From positions 1,626,360 to 1,690,359 of the forward strand of contig NZ_JABMLK010000002.1 in assembly GCF_013394855.1 (NCBI RefSeq): a stretch of 64,000 bases of DNA. The letters are read 5' to 3'. Under the pieces are notes generated by a model. The model made no database searches and was not told where the DNA came from. It worked only from the letters and a program-made list of their open reading frames with translations. A program made the position numbers and the translations under genes. Each line of letters opens with the position of its first letter. Positions within the stretch are counted from its first letter, which is position 1. Source of the stretch: Limnobaculum xujianqingii (GTDB lineage: Bacteria > Pseudomonadota > Gammaproteobacteria > Enterobacterales > Enterobacteriaceae). This document shows positions 9,798-18,506 of the stretch, piece after piece.

Positions 9798-11270
9798 TTA
9801 GTGAGTTGCTCCGATAAGTACATATCCAACATCTTCTATTAGCTTTTGCCCTTGTGAGCTGAGGAACCAGTCCATTAGTTTTTGAGTATTTGCCGTGGGT
9901 TGACGGGCAGTAACCATATAAACGCTAACGCTAAACGGATAACTGCCATTGCGAATATTTTCCGCCGTTGGCGCAATACCGTTAACCGATAATAGTTGTA
10001 GCCGATCGTTATGATTCATCTGGCTGGCGTAATAACGAAATGAATAACCGAGAGCATTGGTCGTGTTTTGATAATTCGCTACCCGACGAATAATGCCGCC
10101 CATCCCTTGTGCCATCTCCGACTCCAGCGGTTTGCGCATGACGGTATCTTGCATCACTTTGGCCAGCATGGTGGTTTGACTACCGGAACCCTCCGGTCGT
10201 TGGTAAGGGATAATATTGATATTTTGACCACCGACCGCCTGCCAGTTAGTTATCTGACCAGAATAGATAGCGCGTATTTGCTCAACGGATAAATTCTTCA
10301 CGGGGTTATCTTTATGAGCGATAAATACGAAAGCCTCCCGCGCAAAAGGAATCATAGTTAGCGTCAGGCCATTTTCTGCGGCCAGTTTCTTTTGCTGTTC
10401 TGATGGCTGGGCAACAAAAATTAAGTCAGTTTCACCGGCAATCAGAGCTTTGTATGCTTCCGGAGTACGACGGCTGCTGATATAAGGGGCCACTGAACTC
10501 TCATCCAATCCTTTATACAGCGCCTGAACTGCTGATGCGTAAACCGGATAGGCGGCAGTAGCACCATCAATTCGCGGCCAGTCTTTGTCGATAGCTATTG
10601 TGGCTGGTAAAGAAAGAGGTGTAAGCCGATTATCTTTGGTTTTAAACGGTGCATAGTCCCACAGGCTAATGGTTTCGTTAATGGTAATTTCACGGTTTTC
10701 TGTGACTAAATGGGTTTCACGCTGATAGCCCTGAAAGGCGATAATAACCAGCAATACACCACATAAACTCAAAACAGGTAATCGGCCCCGGACGATTGTC
10801 GTCACTCTGCCCGATTTTTTTGCGCCAATGGCAAGACCTGAAGCAAAGCTGATATAGCAAACTACAGGCGTCAGAAACAGTATCCACAGGCTTCCGCTGA
10901 AAAAAGCAATAATGTTTGTTGCCATAAAGGGGATGAATAGAATCATCAAATCGCCAAATAGCAGATGAGTAAAATCGCCTTTGCTGATAGCCATGACAAT
11001 AGCCCAGGTTAATAGACAGTATATTAACGGAGCTAATACGGGCAGATAACGAGGCAGAAAGCTGGTTGGTAAATTCTTTTTCCGCGCCCACCAAAATCCT
11101 GGCAGAAAAATAACCAGTGACGCGAGAGCAATAACAATCAGAAAATTCGGAATCAACATGCTGATTGCAATGCTCGCTGCCTGAATCAGAACTGGTAGCC
11201 CAATCAGGGTAAGTAATAAGGTTTCTATGATATAGCGTTTATTACTGACAGGTTTTTCCTGGTTGCTCAT
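9798..11270 (-). CDS. PstS-like substrate-binding domain fused to an N-terminal membrane domain
   Basis: 490 aa. The first about 185 residues hold roughly five hydrophobic segments. From about residue 220 to the end there is a PstS-type periplasmic binding domain: IDGATAAYPVYASAVQALY, YISSRRTPEAYKALIAGETDLIFVAQPS, EAFVFIAHKDNPVKNLSVEQIRAIYSGQITNW and PYQRPEGSGSQTTM are standard phosphate-binding-protein blocks. No permease or ATPase gene is adjacent, so it probably acts as a sensor or anchored binding protein rather than an ABC uptake component. That last point is inference. Confidence 0.75.
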   Translation of the reverse strand: MSNQEKPVSNKRYIIETLLLTLIGLPVLIQAASIAISMLIPNFLIVIALASLVIFLPGFWWARKKNLPTSFLPRYLPVLAPLIYCLLTWAIVMAISKGDFTHLLFGDLMILFIPFMATNIIAFFSGSLWILFLTPVVCYISFASGLAIGAKKSGRVTTIVRGRLPVLSLCGVLLVIIAFQGYQRETHLVTENREITINETISLWDYAPFKTKDNRLTPLSLPATIAIDKDWPRIDGATAAYPVYASAVQALYKGLDESSVAPYISSRRTPEAYKALIAGETDLIFVAQPSEQQKKLAAENGLTLTMIPFAREAFVFIAHKDNPVKNLSVEQIRAIYSGQITNWQAVGGQNINIIPYQRPEGSGSQTTMLAKVMQDTVMRKPLESEMAQGMGGIIRRVANYQNTTNALGYSFRYYASQMNHNDRLQLLSVNGIAPTAENIRNGSYPFSVSVYMVTARQPTANTQKLMDWFLSSQGQKLIEDVGYVLIGATH

Positions 11271-11409
11271 GAGGGACTTCCGTGTGGTGGTTTTGGGGAT
11301 ATTAACATTTAACCATATTGAATCACCTGGCGATGAAGTGCAAATTCCTCCCCATTCTCAAACTTCTGCGAACCATCCCCATAATCCAACATATTGAGCA
11401 GTAAGCATG

Positions 11410-11440
11410 TTGACCGGTTTGCGGTACAACTATACCGTGT
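11410..11440 (+). promoter_or_regulatory. possible promoter with operator-like dyad for the small-ORF pair
   Basis: TTGACC (11410-11415) and TATACC (11431-11436) resemble -35/-10 boxes, but the 15-bp spacing is short. The -10 overlaps an inverted repeat, CGGTA-N6-TACCG (11422-11437), which could be a regulator site. Only sequence patterns support this. Confidence 0.35.
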
Positions 11441-11480
11441 GTTTGTTAACCGCTTTTTATGGGTTGGCTTAAAAAGCGAA

Positions 11481-11510
11481 ACCCCGCAGTGCTAGGAACA
11501 CATACGGGGT
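11481..11510 (+). other. leader hairpin upstream of the small-ORF pair
   Basis: ACCCCG (11481-11486) pairs with CGGGGT (11505-11510), and inside it GTG (11489-11491) pairs with CAC (11499-11501). It lies 33 bases before the ATG at 11543 with no T-run, so it looks like a 5'-UTR structure rather than a terminator. Confidence 0.4.
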
Positions 11511-11542
11511 CTCTGACCACAACGTTATACAAGGTAACTATC

Positions 11543-11677
11543 ATGGCTATTAAGAAGCATACCCAAACTCACTCTGAATTTATACCTCACCCTCGATCCA
11601 GTTTCAGATCCGGATCGGAAAAACGATCCTCTGTTTCAGTAGATTATGCAGAAGCAGGAGGGCGCTATCATGCTTAA
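11543..11677 (+). CDS. small basic protein, 44 aa, unknown
   Basis: MAIKKHTQTHSEFIPHPRSS... with AAGGTAAC 8 bases before the ATG. The last codons overlap the start of the next ORF (ATG 11670), an arrangement typical of translational coupling. The sequence is hydrophilic and rich in Ser/Arg/His; no family is recognised. It could be a leader peptide for the downstream gene. Confidence 0.4.
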   Translation: MAIKKHTQTHSEFIPHPRSSFRSGSEKRSSVSVDYAEAGGRYHA

Positions 11678-11870
11678 TCTGATCGATTCTGCCCCCAACG
11701 ATCCTCTGGAACTGGCGGAACAGTGTCTGGCGCTTGCCAGCGCGGTGCTCAAGGTTAATGAAGCATCAGTAAAGGAATCTTTGCAGTTTATTTTGCATGA
11801 AAAGATGGAGGCATTATTCCGAATGCTTTATAGCGCGGAAGGGGAGATAAATCAGCAGATTGAACCCTGA
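11670..11870 (+). CDS. small helical protein, 66 aa, unknown
   Basis: MLNLIDSAPNDPLELAEQCLALASAVLKVN...; AGGAGGG lies about 8 bases before ATG 11670, which is why this start is preferred over ATG 11646. It overlaps the preceding 44-aa ORF by 8 bases. Predicted all-helical, acidic, no membrane segment. The SAPNDPLELAE..L...A pattern looks conserved-family-like, but I cannot name the family. Confidence 0.6.
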   Translation: MLNLIDSAPNDPLELAEQCLALASAVLKVNEASVKESLQFILHEKMEALFRMLYSAEGEINQQIEP

Positions 11871-12014
11871 GTAATCACGTTATGCAAATGGCCAGAGGTT
11901 ATCTGGCCATCATTGATTATCAATCTATAGATTGATATTTTCTGTATCACATCTTTTTGTTTTATATTATGTTTCTCTTTATGGGAAATGATTTCAGGGA
12001 AGGGACAGGATTTC

Positions 12015-12413
12015 ATGTTAGCCAGACAAATAGCGACAGGCATGATTAAATTTTACCAACAGCGAATTTCACCCCATAAGGGCTTCTGTTGTGCCTATCG
12101 TTATATGACCGGCAAAGATTCTTGTTCAGGCTATGCACTAAAAGTGGTGCAACGTTGTGGCGTATTGGCTTTATTCAGTGCCATGCCGCGCCAGTTTATG
12201 CGCTGTCGTCAGGCTAACCTGCAATACATTTCAGGCATGGGAAATTGCACCGAAGAGCAAAATAAGCCAAATAAACCGAAGAAGCAGAGTCAATGCGGCC
12301 AGGGCTGTGGTGGGGTTAGTGAATGCATGGAGTCAGTGGGAAACATTGGCAAGTGTGATTGTGGTGGAGATGTAAGTTTGAGAAGGATTTTAGCCGCATT
12401 ATTCAGGCGTTAG
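12015..12413 (+). CDS. YidD-like protein with cysteine-rich C-terminal tail
   Basis: 132 aa from ATG 12015 (ACAGGA 6 bases upstream). Residues 5-50 (QIATGMIKFYQQRISPHKGFCCAYRYMTGKDSCSGYALKVVQRCGV) match the YidD family pattern I..YQ..ISP.....C.Y.PTCS.YA..A....G, although the usual PTC is altered. Canonical YidD (about 85 aa) sits beside yidC and aids membrane insertion. This copy is elsewhere and carries a C-terminal extension with about ten extra cysteines (CGQGCGGVSECMESVGNIGKCDCGG), suggesting metal binding or disulphides. Function unknown. Confidence 0.7.
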   Translation: MLARQIATGMIKFYQQRISPHKGFCCAYRYMTGKDSCSGYALKVVQRCGVLALFSAMPRQFMRCRQANLQYISGMGNCTEEQNKPNKPKKQSQCGQGCGGVSECMESVGNIGKCDCGGDVSLRRILAALFRR

Positions 12414-12464
12414 TTAGCGATATATCATCTCAGAGAGTGGATATATCGCTCTGCGTTGAGATAA

Positions 12465-12494
12465 AAAAACACCGGGATTTCCCCGGTGTTTTTG
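12465..12494 (-). terminator. bidirectional terminator between the yidD-like gene and torZ
   Basis: AAAAACACCGGG - ATTT - CCCGGTGTTTTT type stem with A-run before and T-run after, 29 bases from the torZ stop codon and 52 from the yidD-like stop. It can serve both convergent genes. Confidence 0.88.
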
Positions 12495-12522
12495 CATACA
12501 AATTGAGTAAATCTGTATCCGA

Positions 12523-15042
12523 CTATGCCCCCATCGGCACATCATGCGCGGTGTTTTTAAGAACCGGCCCGGTATATTTCTCAATTTCCAGTTGAGCCAT
12601 TTGGCCGCAGTTACCCTGAGCCAGACTGGATGAGCCAATATCAAAGGTCAGGCAGTTAACGTTACCGTTTTTACATAAAGATTTATCTTCACCAGGATCG
12701 GCTGGATCGAACCAGGCACCTTCACTGATGCGTACTACGCCGATACGAATATCGTCGCTGACAATCGCACCCACCAGAATTTGCCCACGATCGTTAAATG
12801 CCCGAACCAGATCGCCATTTTTAATGCCGCGTTTCTCCGCATCCTGCGGGTTAATCAGAATAGCTTCCCGGTCGGCTACCGCATGCTTCTCACGCAGTGG
12901 GGTGTTATCCAACTGGGAATGCAGCCGGTTGGTGGCGTGAGCAGTATTGAGGGATAGCGGATACTTTTCTGCTATCTCGGCTTTATACCACTCGTGCGGA
13001 GGCATCCAGCTTGGGTGGCCTTTACAGTCGGCATAATTCATTTTGGCGATAGTATCGGAGAAGATCTCGATCTTACCGGATGGTGTACCCAGAGGATTCA
13101 ACAGTGGGTTTTCCCGGAAATCGGCAAAACGCACCCATTGGGTATTGGCTTCCGGCACCGGGAAACGTACATAGTTATTGGATGCCCAAAACATATCAAA
13201 CGGCGGCAAAGCCACTTTGGCATTACGGGCTTGCAGTTTCATGTCGTCATACATACCTTTCAGCCATTGGGTTTCGTCTTTCCCTTCGGTAAAGGCATCG
13301 TGTACTCCCAGACGATCGGCTAAACCGGCAAAAATATCGAAGTCATTACGTGATTCGAACTGTGGCGGTACGCATTGGTGCATTGGGAACACGTACAGTT
13401 GAGAGTAATCGCCTCCCATCTCCAGATCGTTACGCTCATAGCTGGTGGTTACCGGAAATACGATATCTGCATGTTTTGCGGTAGCCGTCCAGTAAGGTTC
13501 ATTTACTACGACGGTTTCTGCATGGCTGTATGCCTTGCGCAGATTATTGGTGTCCTGATGCTGATGGAATGGGTTACCGCCGGAAACGTAGATCATTTTT
13601 ACGTCCGGGTAGGTCACTTTATTACCATTAAAATCAACGGTTTTACCAGGACTGGTTAAGCACTCGGCAATACGCGCCACCGGAATAGGTGTTGGTGCGT
13701 TTTTCGGTGCATTACCCGCAGAGATACCCGCAACAATACCGCCTTTAGCCGTTGGGCTACCGCCGGAAGAGTAGTGATAACTAAAGCCAAAGCCGCCGCC
13801 CGGTAGGCCAATTTGCCCCAGCATGGAGGCTACGGTAACCAGCATCCAGTGTGGTTGTTCCCCATGATGCTGGCGCTGTATGCCCCAACCACCCATAATC
13901 ATGGTGCGATTTTTAGCCATATCACGGGCCAGCTGACGTAAGGTATCCGCTTTAATACCGCAAATAGCTTCAGCCCATTCAGCCGTTTTTTCCTCACCAT
14001 CGGTTTTGCCCATCAAGTACTGTTCAAACTTATCGAAGCCAACAGTATAAGTTTTAATAAAGTCCGGATTGTGTAATTTCTCTGTCAGGAGCGTATGGGC
14101 GATACCTAATAGCATGGCGCTGTCGGTATAAGGGTGAGGCGCAATCCACTCGGCGTTAACAAATTTAGCGCTGTCGTTATGCACTGGATCGATGCTGATA
14201 ATGCGGGTGCCTTTCTTTTTCAGCGCTTCAAATCCGGTTTGACCGTAGTGATCCGGCACGTTCCAGCTGTTTTTCAGAGTCACCATTGGATTACAACCCC
14301 ACATCACAACCAGCTGGGTGTTTTCAATGACATTTGGCCATGCGGTTTGCTGTTCATACACTTCCATTGAACCAACCACGTGGGTCATGATCACCTGTGC
14401 TGCGCCGGTTGAGTAGTCACCGGCATAGCCAAGAAAACCGCCGCTCAGGTTCATCAGGCGCTGTAGTAAGGTGCGGGAGTTGTGGAGCATGCCGACGCTT
14501 TTCCAGCCGTAAGAACCGGCATAGATTGACTGTGGACCGAACTCTTTTTGCAGGCGAGCGATTTGTCCACTGACTAAATCCAGCGCTTTGTCCCAGCTAA
14601 CCCGTACCCATTCATCATTGCCACGCAGTTCAGGATGACTCCCCGGACCATGTTCCAGCCAGCTTTTACGCACCATTGGATATTTGATGCGGTTTTTGGC
14701 ATGAACCTGATAAGGCGCCATAGTAACCAGTTCATTAGGATAAGGATCATCACTCACCGGTTGAACACCTACCATTTTGCCGTTTTCTACAATGGCTTCA
14801 AATGCGCCCCAATGGGCTGCGGTGAGAATACCTTTTTGTGCCTGACGCAGAGCCACAAACTGCGGTAATGCCTGACTGATGGCTTCTGCCAGCGCTGATT
14901 TCGGCCACAGGCCGCTCAGCAACGGTACTGCCGCCATAGCACTGGTACCCAGTAAAAAACGGCGGCGGCTTAGTTTCAGCGGCTGTTGTTCAAACACGGA
15001 CAGCTCATCAATGCTGCGATCTTCAGAATCATATTTTTTCAT
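12523..15042 (-). CDS. torZ: TorZ-type molybdoenzyme, trimethylamine N-oxide/biotin sulfoxide reductase
   Basis: 839 aa. Periplasmic molybdopterin-guanine-dinucleotide reductase of the DMSO-reductase family. The N-terminus has a twin-arginine signal (LSRRRFLLGTSAMA, about residues 24-37). GDYSTGAAQ (about residue 213) holds the serine expected to ligate molybdenum; the pterin-binding regions and the C-terminal molybdopterin-dinucleotide domain (SLNTAHATNRLHSQLDN..) are complete. There is no N-terminal Fe-S cysteine motif, as expected for TorA/TorZ. It follows torY by 12 bp, so electrons should come from TorY. Confidence 0.93.
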   Translation of the reverse strand: MKKYDSEDRSIDELSVFEQQPLKLSRRRFLLGTSAMAAVPLLSGLWPKSALAEAISQALPQFVALRQAQKGILTAAHWGAFEAIVENGKMVGVQPVSDDPYPNELVTMAPYQVHAKNRIKYPMVRKSWLEHGPGSHPELRGNDEWVRVSWDKALDLVSGQIARLQKEFGPQSIYAGSYGWKSVGMLHNSRTLLQRLMNLSGGFLGYAGDYSTGAAQVIMTHVVGSMEVYEQQTAWPNVIENTQLVVMWGCNPMVTLKNSWNVPDHYGQTGFEALKKKGTRIISIDPVHNDSAKFVNAEWIAPHPYTDSAMLLGIAHTLLTEKLHNPDFIKTYTVGFDKFEQYLMGKTDGEEKTAEWAEAICGIKADTLRQLARDMAKNRTMIMGGWGIQRQHHGEQPHWMLVTVASMLGQIGLPGGGFGFSYHYSSGGSPTAKGGIVAGISAGNAPKNAPTPIPVARIAECLTSPGKTVDFNGNKVTYPDVKMIYVSGGNPFHQHQDTNNLRKAYSHAETVVVNEPYWTATAKHADIVFPVTTSYERNDLEMGGDYSQLYVFPMHQCVPPQFESRNDFDIFAGLADRLGVHDAFTEGKDETQWLKGMYDDMKLQARNAKVALPPFDMFWASNNYVRFPVPEANTQWVRFADFRENPLLNPLGTPSGKIEIFSDTIAKMNYADCKGHPSWMPPHEWYKAEIAEKYPLSLNTAHATNRLHSQLDNTPLREKHAVADREAILINPQDAEKRGIKNGDLVRAFNDRGQILVGAIVSDDIRIGVVRISEGAWFDPADPGEDKSLCKNGNVNCLTFDIGSSSLAQGNCGQMAQLEIEKYTGPVLKNTAHDVPMGA

Positions 15043-15054
15043 TTCTGTTATTCC

Positions 15055-16215
15055 TTAAGATTTAGCAGGTTGAGCGCTTTGCATATCGCTGGCGTGTTTC
15101 TGAACGTATTGAGTCAACAGGCGTAGCTGCTCCTCGGTCAGAGAAGTTCTCGGTGCCATGCCTTTGACCACCCCAATCCACTGGTTAGCATTAAAGCGAT
15201 CGAGAGCGGTTAAACCGTGGCAGCCGGTACAGTTAGTGGACATCATGGTAGAAGCGTACTGCCAGATTTTTTCCTGATCGTCGATCAGCTGGTTTTTCGC
15301 CACCCATACCTGAATGCCTGCCTGATGCCATACCAGACCGGTCTCCGGATCGGTTACAGTGCTTTGTGTTTTTAGTGTGGTGCGGGCTTCATCACCCAAC
15401 AGTACGCTAAGGATGCGTTTACCCTCTGCGGCATACAGCACTTCGTTCACCCCGTCTTGCTGCCAGCCGGTGACGTTAACCAGCACGCGATCCCCATCGC
15501 GTTTGACCACAGTCACTTCGGTGGAAGGCATCAGGTTACCGGCATTATGCTGTTCACCCGGTTGTAAGTAGAAAGGTTGGGTACCAATGGTATAAAGCTT
15601 AGTGGCGCTTTCCGGTGTTTTAGCGGCAGCGTCAGACAGTTCGGATGCACCCGCGGCAGCAAGAGAACTCATATCCGGCAGGATATGGGCAACCCCTTTA
15701 TGGCAACTGATACAGGTTTGTCCTTCTTTAATAGCGACCGGGTGCTGCATGCGGGCTTCCGGCGTTTGGGCAATGATATCCATGGCCTCAAAACTATGGC
15801 AGGAGCGGCAGGTGGCTGAGTTATTAGCTTCAAACTCTTTCCAGACCTTTTGGGCCATCTCCAGTTTATGGGCATTATATTTTTCTGGCGTATCGATCTT
15901 TCCGGTCATTTCACCGTAAACATCTTTTAAGGCTGCGACTTTGGTCAGAAGGTAATCGACCGGTTGATGAGGAACGTGACAGTCAGAACATTCAGCCCGA
16001 ATACCTTTGGTATTCTGAAAGTGTACGCTGCCCTGATATTCTGCCAGTGGCTGCTGCATGGTATGACAGGATACGCAAAATGCGGTATCGCTGGTTTTAT
16101 GCATCACGTACGCTGAGCCGCCCAATAAAACCGCACCCAGAATAATGCCTATGATTAATATCCATAGCACACTCCATTTGCGGCGCTTAGCCGATGGATC
16201 GTTTGTATTTTTCAT
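15055..16215 (-). CDS. torY: TorY, pentahaem c-type cytochrome of the TorYZ system
   Basis: 386 aa. An N-terminal membrane anchor (about residues 14-35) is followed by four CxxCH haem motifs of a NapC/NirT-type domain (CVSCH, CSDCH, CRSCH, CISCH) and a fifth (CTGCH) near the C-terminus in a TorC-like domain. It takes electrons from menaquinol at the inner membrane and passes them to TorZ in the periplasm. First gene of the torYZ pair. The following 250 bases to 16465 show no convincing gene. Confidence 0.94.
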   Translation of the reverse strand: MKNTNDPSAKRRKWSVLWILIIGIILGAVLLGGSAYVMHKTSDTAFCVSCHTMQQPLAEYQGSVHFQNTKGIRAECSDCHVPHQPVDYLLTKVAALKDVYGEMTGKIDTPEKYNAHKLEMAQKVWKEFEANNSATCRSCHSFEAMDIIAQTPEARMQHPVAIKEGQTCISCHKGVAHILPDMSSLAAAGASELSDAAAKTPESATKLYTIGTQPFYLQPGEQHNAGNLMPSTEVTVVKRDGDRVLVNVTGWQQDGVNEVLYAAEGKRILSVLLGDEARTTLKTQSTVTDPETGLVWHQAGIQVWVAKNQLIDDQEKIWQYASTMMSTNCTGCHGLTALDRFNANQWIGVVKGMAPRTSLTEEQLRLLTQYVQKHASDMQSAQPAKS

Positions 16216-16464
16216 TGCTCGCCTGCTTTTTTGATTATGTCTTAATAAAAGAGAAATTATCCGGGTCTCACCACCTCAGAAATTACGGAAAGGGAAACGA
16301 AATAGCTCTCCGATAAGCTAAAGTGTAGACCATAATTTTCGAAGGGAATTGGCGTGACAGCCCCATTGTGTGGGGGATGGAGAGAAAACAGGCAATTTCA
16401 ATATTAAGCGGATAAAAAAACAGCAAAAACTTGAAAAAAACAGCGAGAATCGATGAGAAAATAA

Positions 16465-16496
16465 ATAGCCGCCATGCCATTACGTATGGCGGCTAT
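16465..16496 (-). terminator. terminator of the transglutaminase-merT-merP operon
   Basis: ATAGCCGCCAT (16465-16475) pairs perfectly with ATGGCGGCTAT (16486-16496) around a 10-nt loop. On the minus strand it is followed by TTTATTTTC, 10 bases past the merP-like stop. Confidence 0.85.
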
Positions 16497-16506
16497 AAAC
16501 GAGGAG

Positions 16507-16791
16507 TCAGGATTGCTTAACCACTTTATTAATACTGCCTTTGTAACCGGTCTTATCAACAGATTTCAGCAATTCATCAGTATTAAATCCTTCCGGTACA
16601 AGCACTTCAGCCTGCTGAGTTTTCAGTGAGGCTTTAGCCTTAATCACCCCATCAGTTTTACGCAGCGCCTGATTAACTGAAGAGACGCAAAGCGGGCAGG
16701 TCATGCCTTTTACATCAATGGTCACCTGAATATTTTCGGCCCAAATCAAAGGGGAAAACAAAAACAGGGCCAGAAACATTAAGCGTTTCAT
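16507..16791 (-). CDS. MerP-like periplasmic heavy-metal-binding protein
   Basis: 94 aa from ATG 16791. Signal peptide about residues 1-18 (ending IWA), then one HMA domain with the metal site GMTCPLC (Cys-x-x-Cys) and the HMA-type segment VLVPEGFNTDELLKSVDKTGYKG. It overlaps the end of the MerT-like gene by 4 bases. In mer operons MerP hands Hg(II) to MerT, but no merA or merR is nearby, so the metal here is unknown. Confidence 0.85.
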   Translation of the reverse strand: MKRLMFLALFLFSPLIWAENIQVTIDVKGMTCPLCVSSVNQALRKTDGVIKAKASLKTQQAEVLVPEGFNTDELLKSVDKTGYKGSINKVVKQS

Positions 16792-17171
16792 TCCAATACC
16801 TCCAGTAACCACGGTAAAACAAAGGGATAAAGCTGAAAGGCCAGTACGATGGGTACGGCAATCCAGTACATACATAACATCTGAAAACGGCTAATAGAGC
16901 CACTACAAAACGGCTTGCGGGAAAAATAGAGCCGCCAGAACCCCATAACGATTAGCACGGTTGAAACCGCAATCATCGGGAACTGTAACCAGCCCAACTT
17001 TTCAATACCCGATAGTCCGGCAGCGGAAACGCCAAACACCAGATAAATTAATGGCCCAATACAACACAGGCTTGAGGCCACCGCGGCAGCAATCGCCGCC
17101 GCCAGCGTGGCCAGAAAACCCTTAGCGTTGCTCTTTTGACTGGTAGTCATAAGCAAAGACTTTTGGCTCAT
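16788..17171 (-). CDS. MerT-like membrane protein
   Basis: 127 aa (or 120 aa if translation starts at ATG 17150). Three hydrophobic segments. The first carries the paired cysteines of MerT (SLCCIGPLIYLVFGVSAAGL), and a second pair is loosely placed in the loop after TM2 (FC...LC). MerT moves metal ions across the inner membrane after receiving them from MerP. The gene overlaps the 3' end of the transglutaminase gene by about 50 bp, so the two are almost certainly cotranslated. Confidence 0.8.
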   Translation of the reverse strand: MSQKSLLMTTSQKSNAKGFLATLAAAIAAAVASSLCCIGPLIYLVFGVSAAGLSGIEKLGWLQFPMIAVSTVLIVMGFWRLYFSRKPFCSGSISRFQMLCMYWIAVPIVLAFQLYPFVLPWLLEVLE

Positions 17172-18267
17172 AGTAGTTTAACGGGTCACCATCGACTTCC
17201 GCATACGGATAGCCAAAGTTATTAATCGGAGCTTGTTCTGCTTCCGGAGATAAATCGAAGTCGCGGCCATAGTTAAAGCCAACCCAGTTCATTTCCCAGT
17301 TGCCAAACAGGTAATCATTGACGGCCTGAACAGCAGGATCACTATGTTCTTTTTTCTCTGTCAGGCGCATTTTGGTAACGTCTGCCGGGTCGGCCGGTAA
17401 CCAACCATAGCCCGCCAGATAGAACATTGCCCGGCAGTGCTGACCACCGCTGATTTTAGCTACGCCGCTTTCGTCAGCGCTGCCGAATGCCGTTTTGGAA
17501 TATTTATCCAGTTTGATGGATTTGCCTAAACGAATACCAAACATTTCACGGGCAGGAATGCCTGCAGCACGAGCCAGAGCAACAAATACGGAGTTGATAT
17601 CGGTACATTTACCACCTAACTTACCGCTTTCCAGAATAGTTGCCACATCACCAGTACCACAACCAATAACGCTGTTATCGCGGAACATATTGGCGCTAAC
17701 CCACAGATAGATCAGATGGGCCTTTTTCAGTGGATCGGTTTCAGAACCGACAATTTTATCGGAAGTTTGCTTAACAATGCCGGTAGTTGGCATGTGTTTG
17801 GTAGATTTCAGATAGTGCCCGACATCCACCGGATAACGGATCTCTTTTGGTGCACGATAGGTTTTCAGATCGCCAGTTTTCATCGGTTCCCAGTCAAGGG
17901 TTTCGATATCCATCTCGACGGTCATTTCCATTTTACTTTTGGCATCAGGCCAGGTCGCAAACAGGGTTTTAGCTCCGTAGCTGTTGTCCGCAGTGATCCA
18001 GGCGTCTTTGTAGTTGCCTTTAAAGGTTATTTTACGCAACTGTTGAAAGTGGGTATCTTCCGGCACCGGGATCCAGACTTTTACTACGCCTTCAGACCCT
18101 TCCGGAGCAATCACGTTATAGGTCTGAGTCATAGTAAAACGACGGCGACCTTCACTGGCGCACTGTTCTGTTGAGGGCGTTGCGGTGGTAGTAGAGGCCA
18201 TAACCGGAGTAATCAGTCCCGCAGTGGATAAGATAGCTGCACTTTTAAGAAAATTGCGTCTTTCCAT
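17122..18267 (-). CDS. Tat-exported transglutaminase-like protein
   Basis: 381 aa. The N-terminus MERRNFLKSAAILSTAGLITPVMA looks like a twin-arginine signal. An N-terminal beta domain (about 40-150) precedes a transglutaminase-like core: GGKCTDINSVFVALARAAGIPAREMFG contains the nucleophile Cys, QHCRAMFYLAGYGWLPADPAD the His and Asp. These enzymes act as proteases, amidases or cross-linkers, and the substrate cannot be told. First gene of an operon with merT-like and merP-like genes. Confidence 0.88.
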   Translation of the reverse strand: MERRNFLKSAAILSTAGLITPVMASTTTATPSTEQCASEGRRRFTMTQTYNVIAPEGSEGVVKVWIPVPEDTHFQQLRKITFKGNYKDAWITADNSYGAKTLFATWPDAKSKMEMTVEMDIETLDWEPMKTGDLKTYRAPKEIRYPVDVGHYLKSTKHMPTTGIVKQTSDKIVGSETDPLKKAHLIYLWVSANMFRDNSVIGCGTGDVATILESGKLGGKCTDINSVFVALARAAGIPAREMFGIRLGKSIKLDKYSKTAFGSADESGVAKISGGQHCRAMFYLAGYGWLPADPADVTKMRLTEKKEHSDPAVQAVNDYLFGNWEMNWVGFNYGRDFDLSPEAEQAPINNFGYPYAEVDGDPLNYYEPKVFAYDYQSKEQR

Positions 18268-18506
18268 TATTCGATAACCTTATATGTATGTGATGTAGTG
18301 CCTGAAAGAGAACATGTCGTCAGACCTGACGCGGTGTTGCATTATGAATTGTAGCAAATCAGTCTACAAGGTTTGTTCTGTAGCAAATTATGAGAAGGTC
18401 TGGTTAATATTTCATCGTCTATTGGTAAAGACAATGATTCATTTCCCCATTTTGTTGTCATAATTAACAAAGACGTTTTAGTCATCTATCTGTCGGGAGC
18501 CTGTCT

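Noticed and set aside
16283..16480. 65-aa hydrophobic ORF on the minus strand downstream of torY
   Set aside because: No ribosome-binding site, overlaps the merP terminator and has no family-like pattern; low-complexity Phe/Leu sequence from AT-rich DNA.
16507..17171. A mercury resistance operon
   Set aside because: Only MerT-like and MerP-like genes exist; merR, merA and the MerR operator are missing, and the genes are overlapped with a transglutaminase-like gene.
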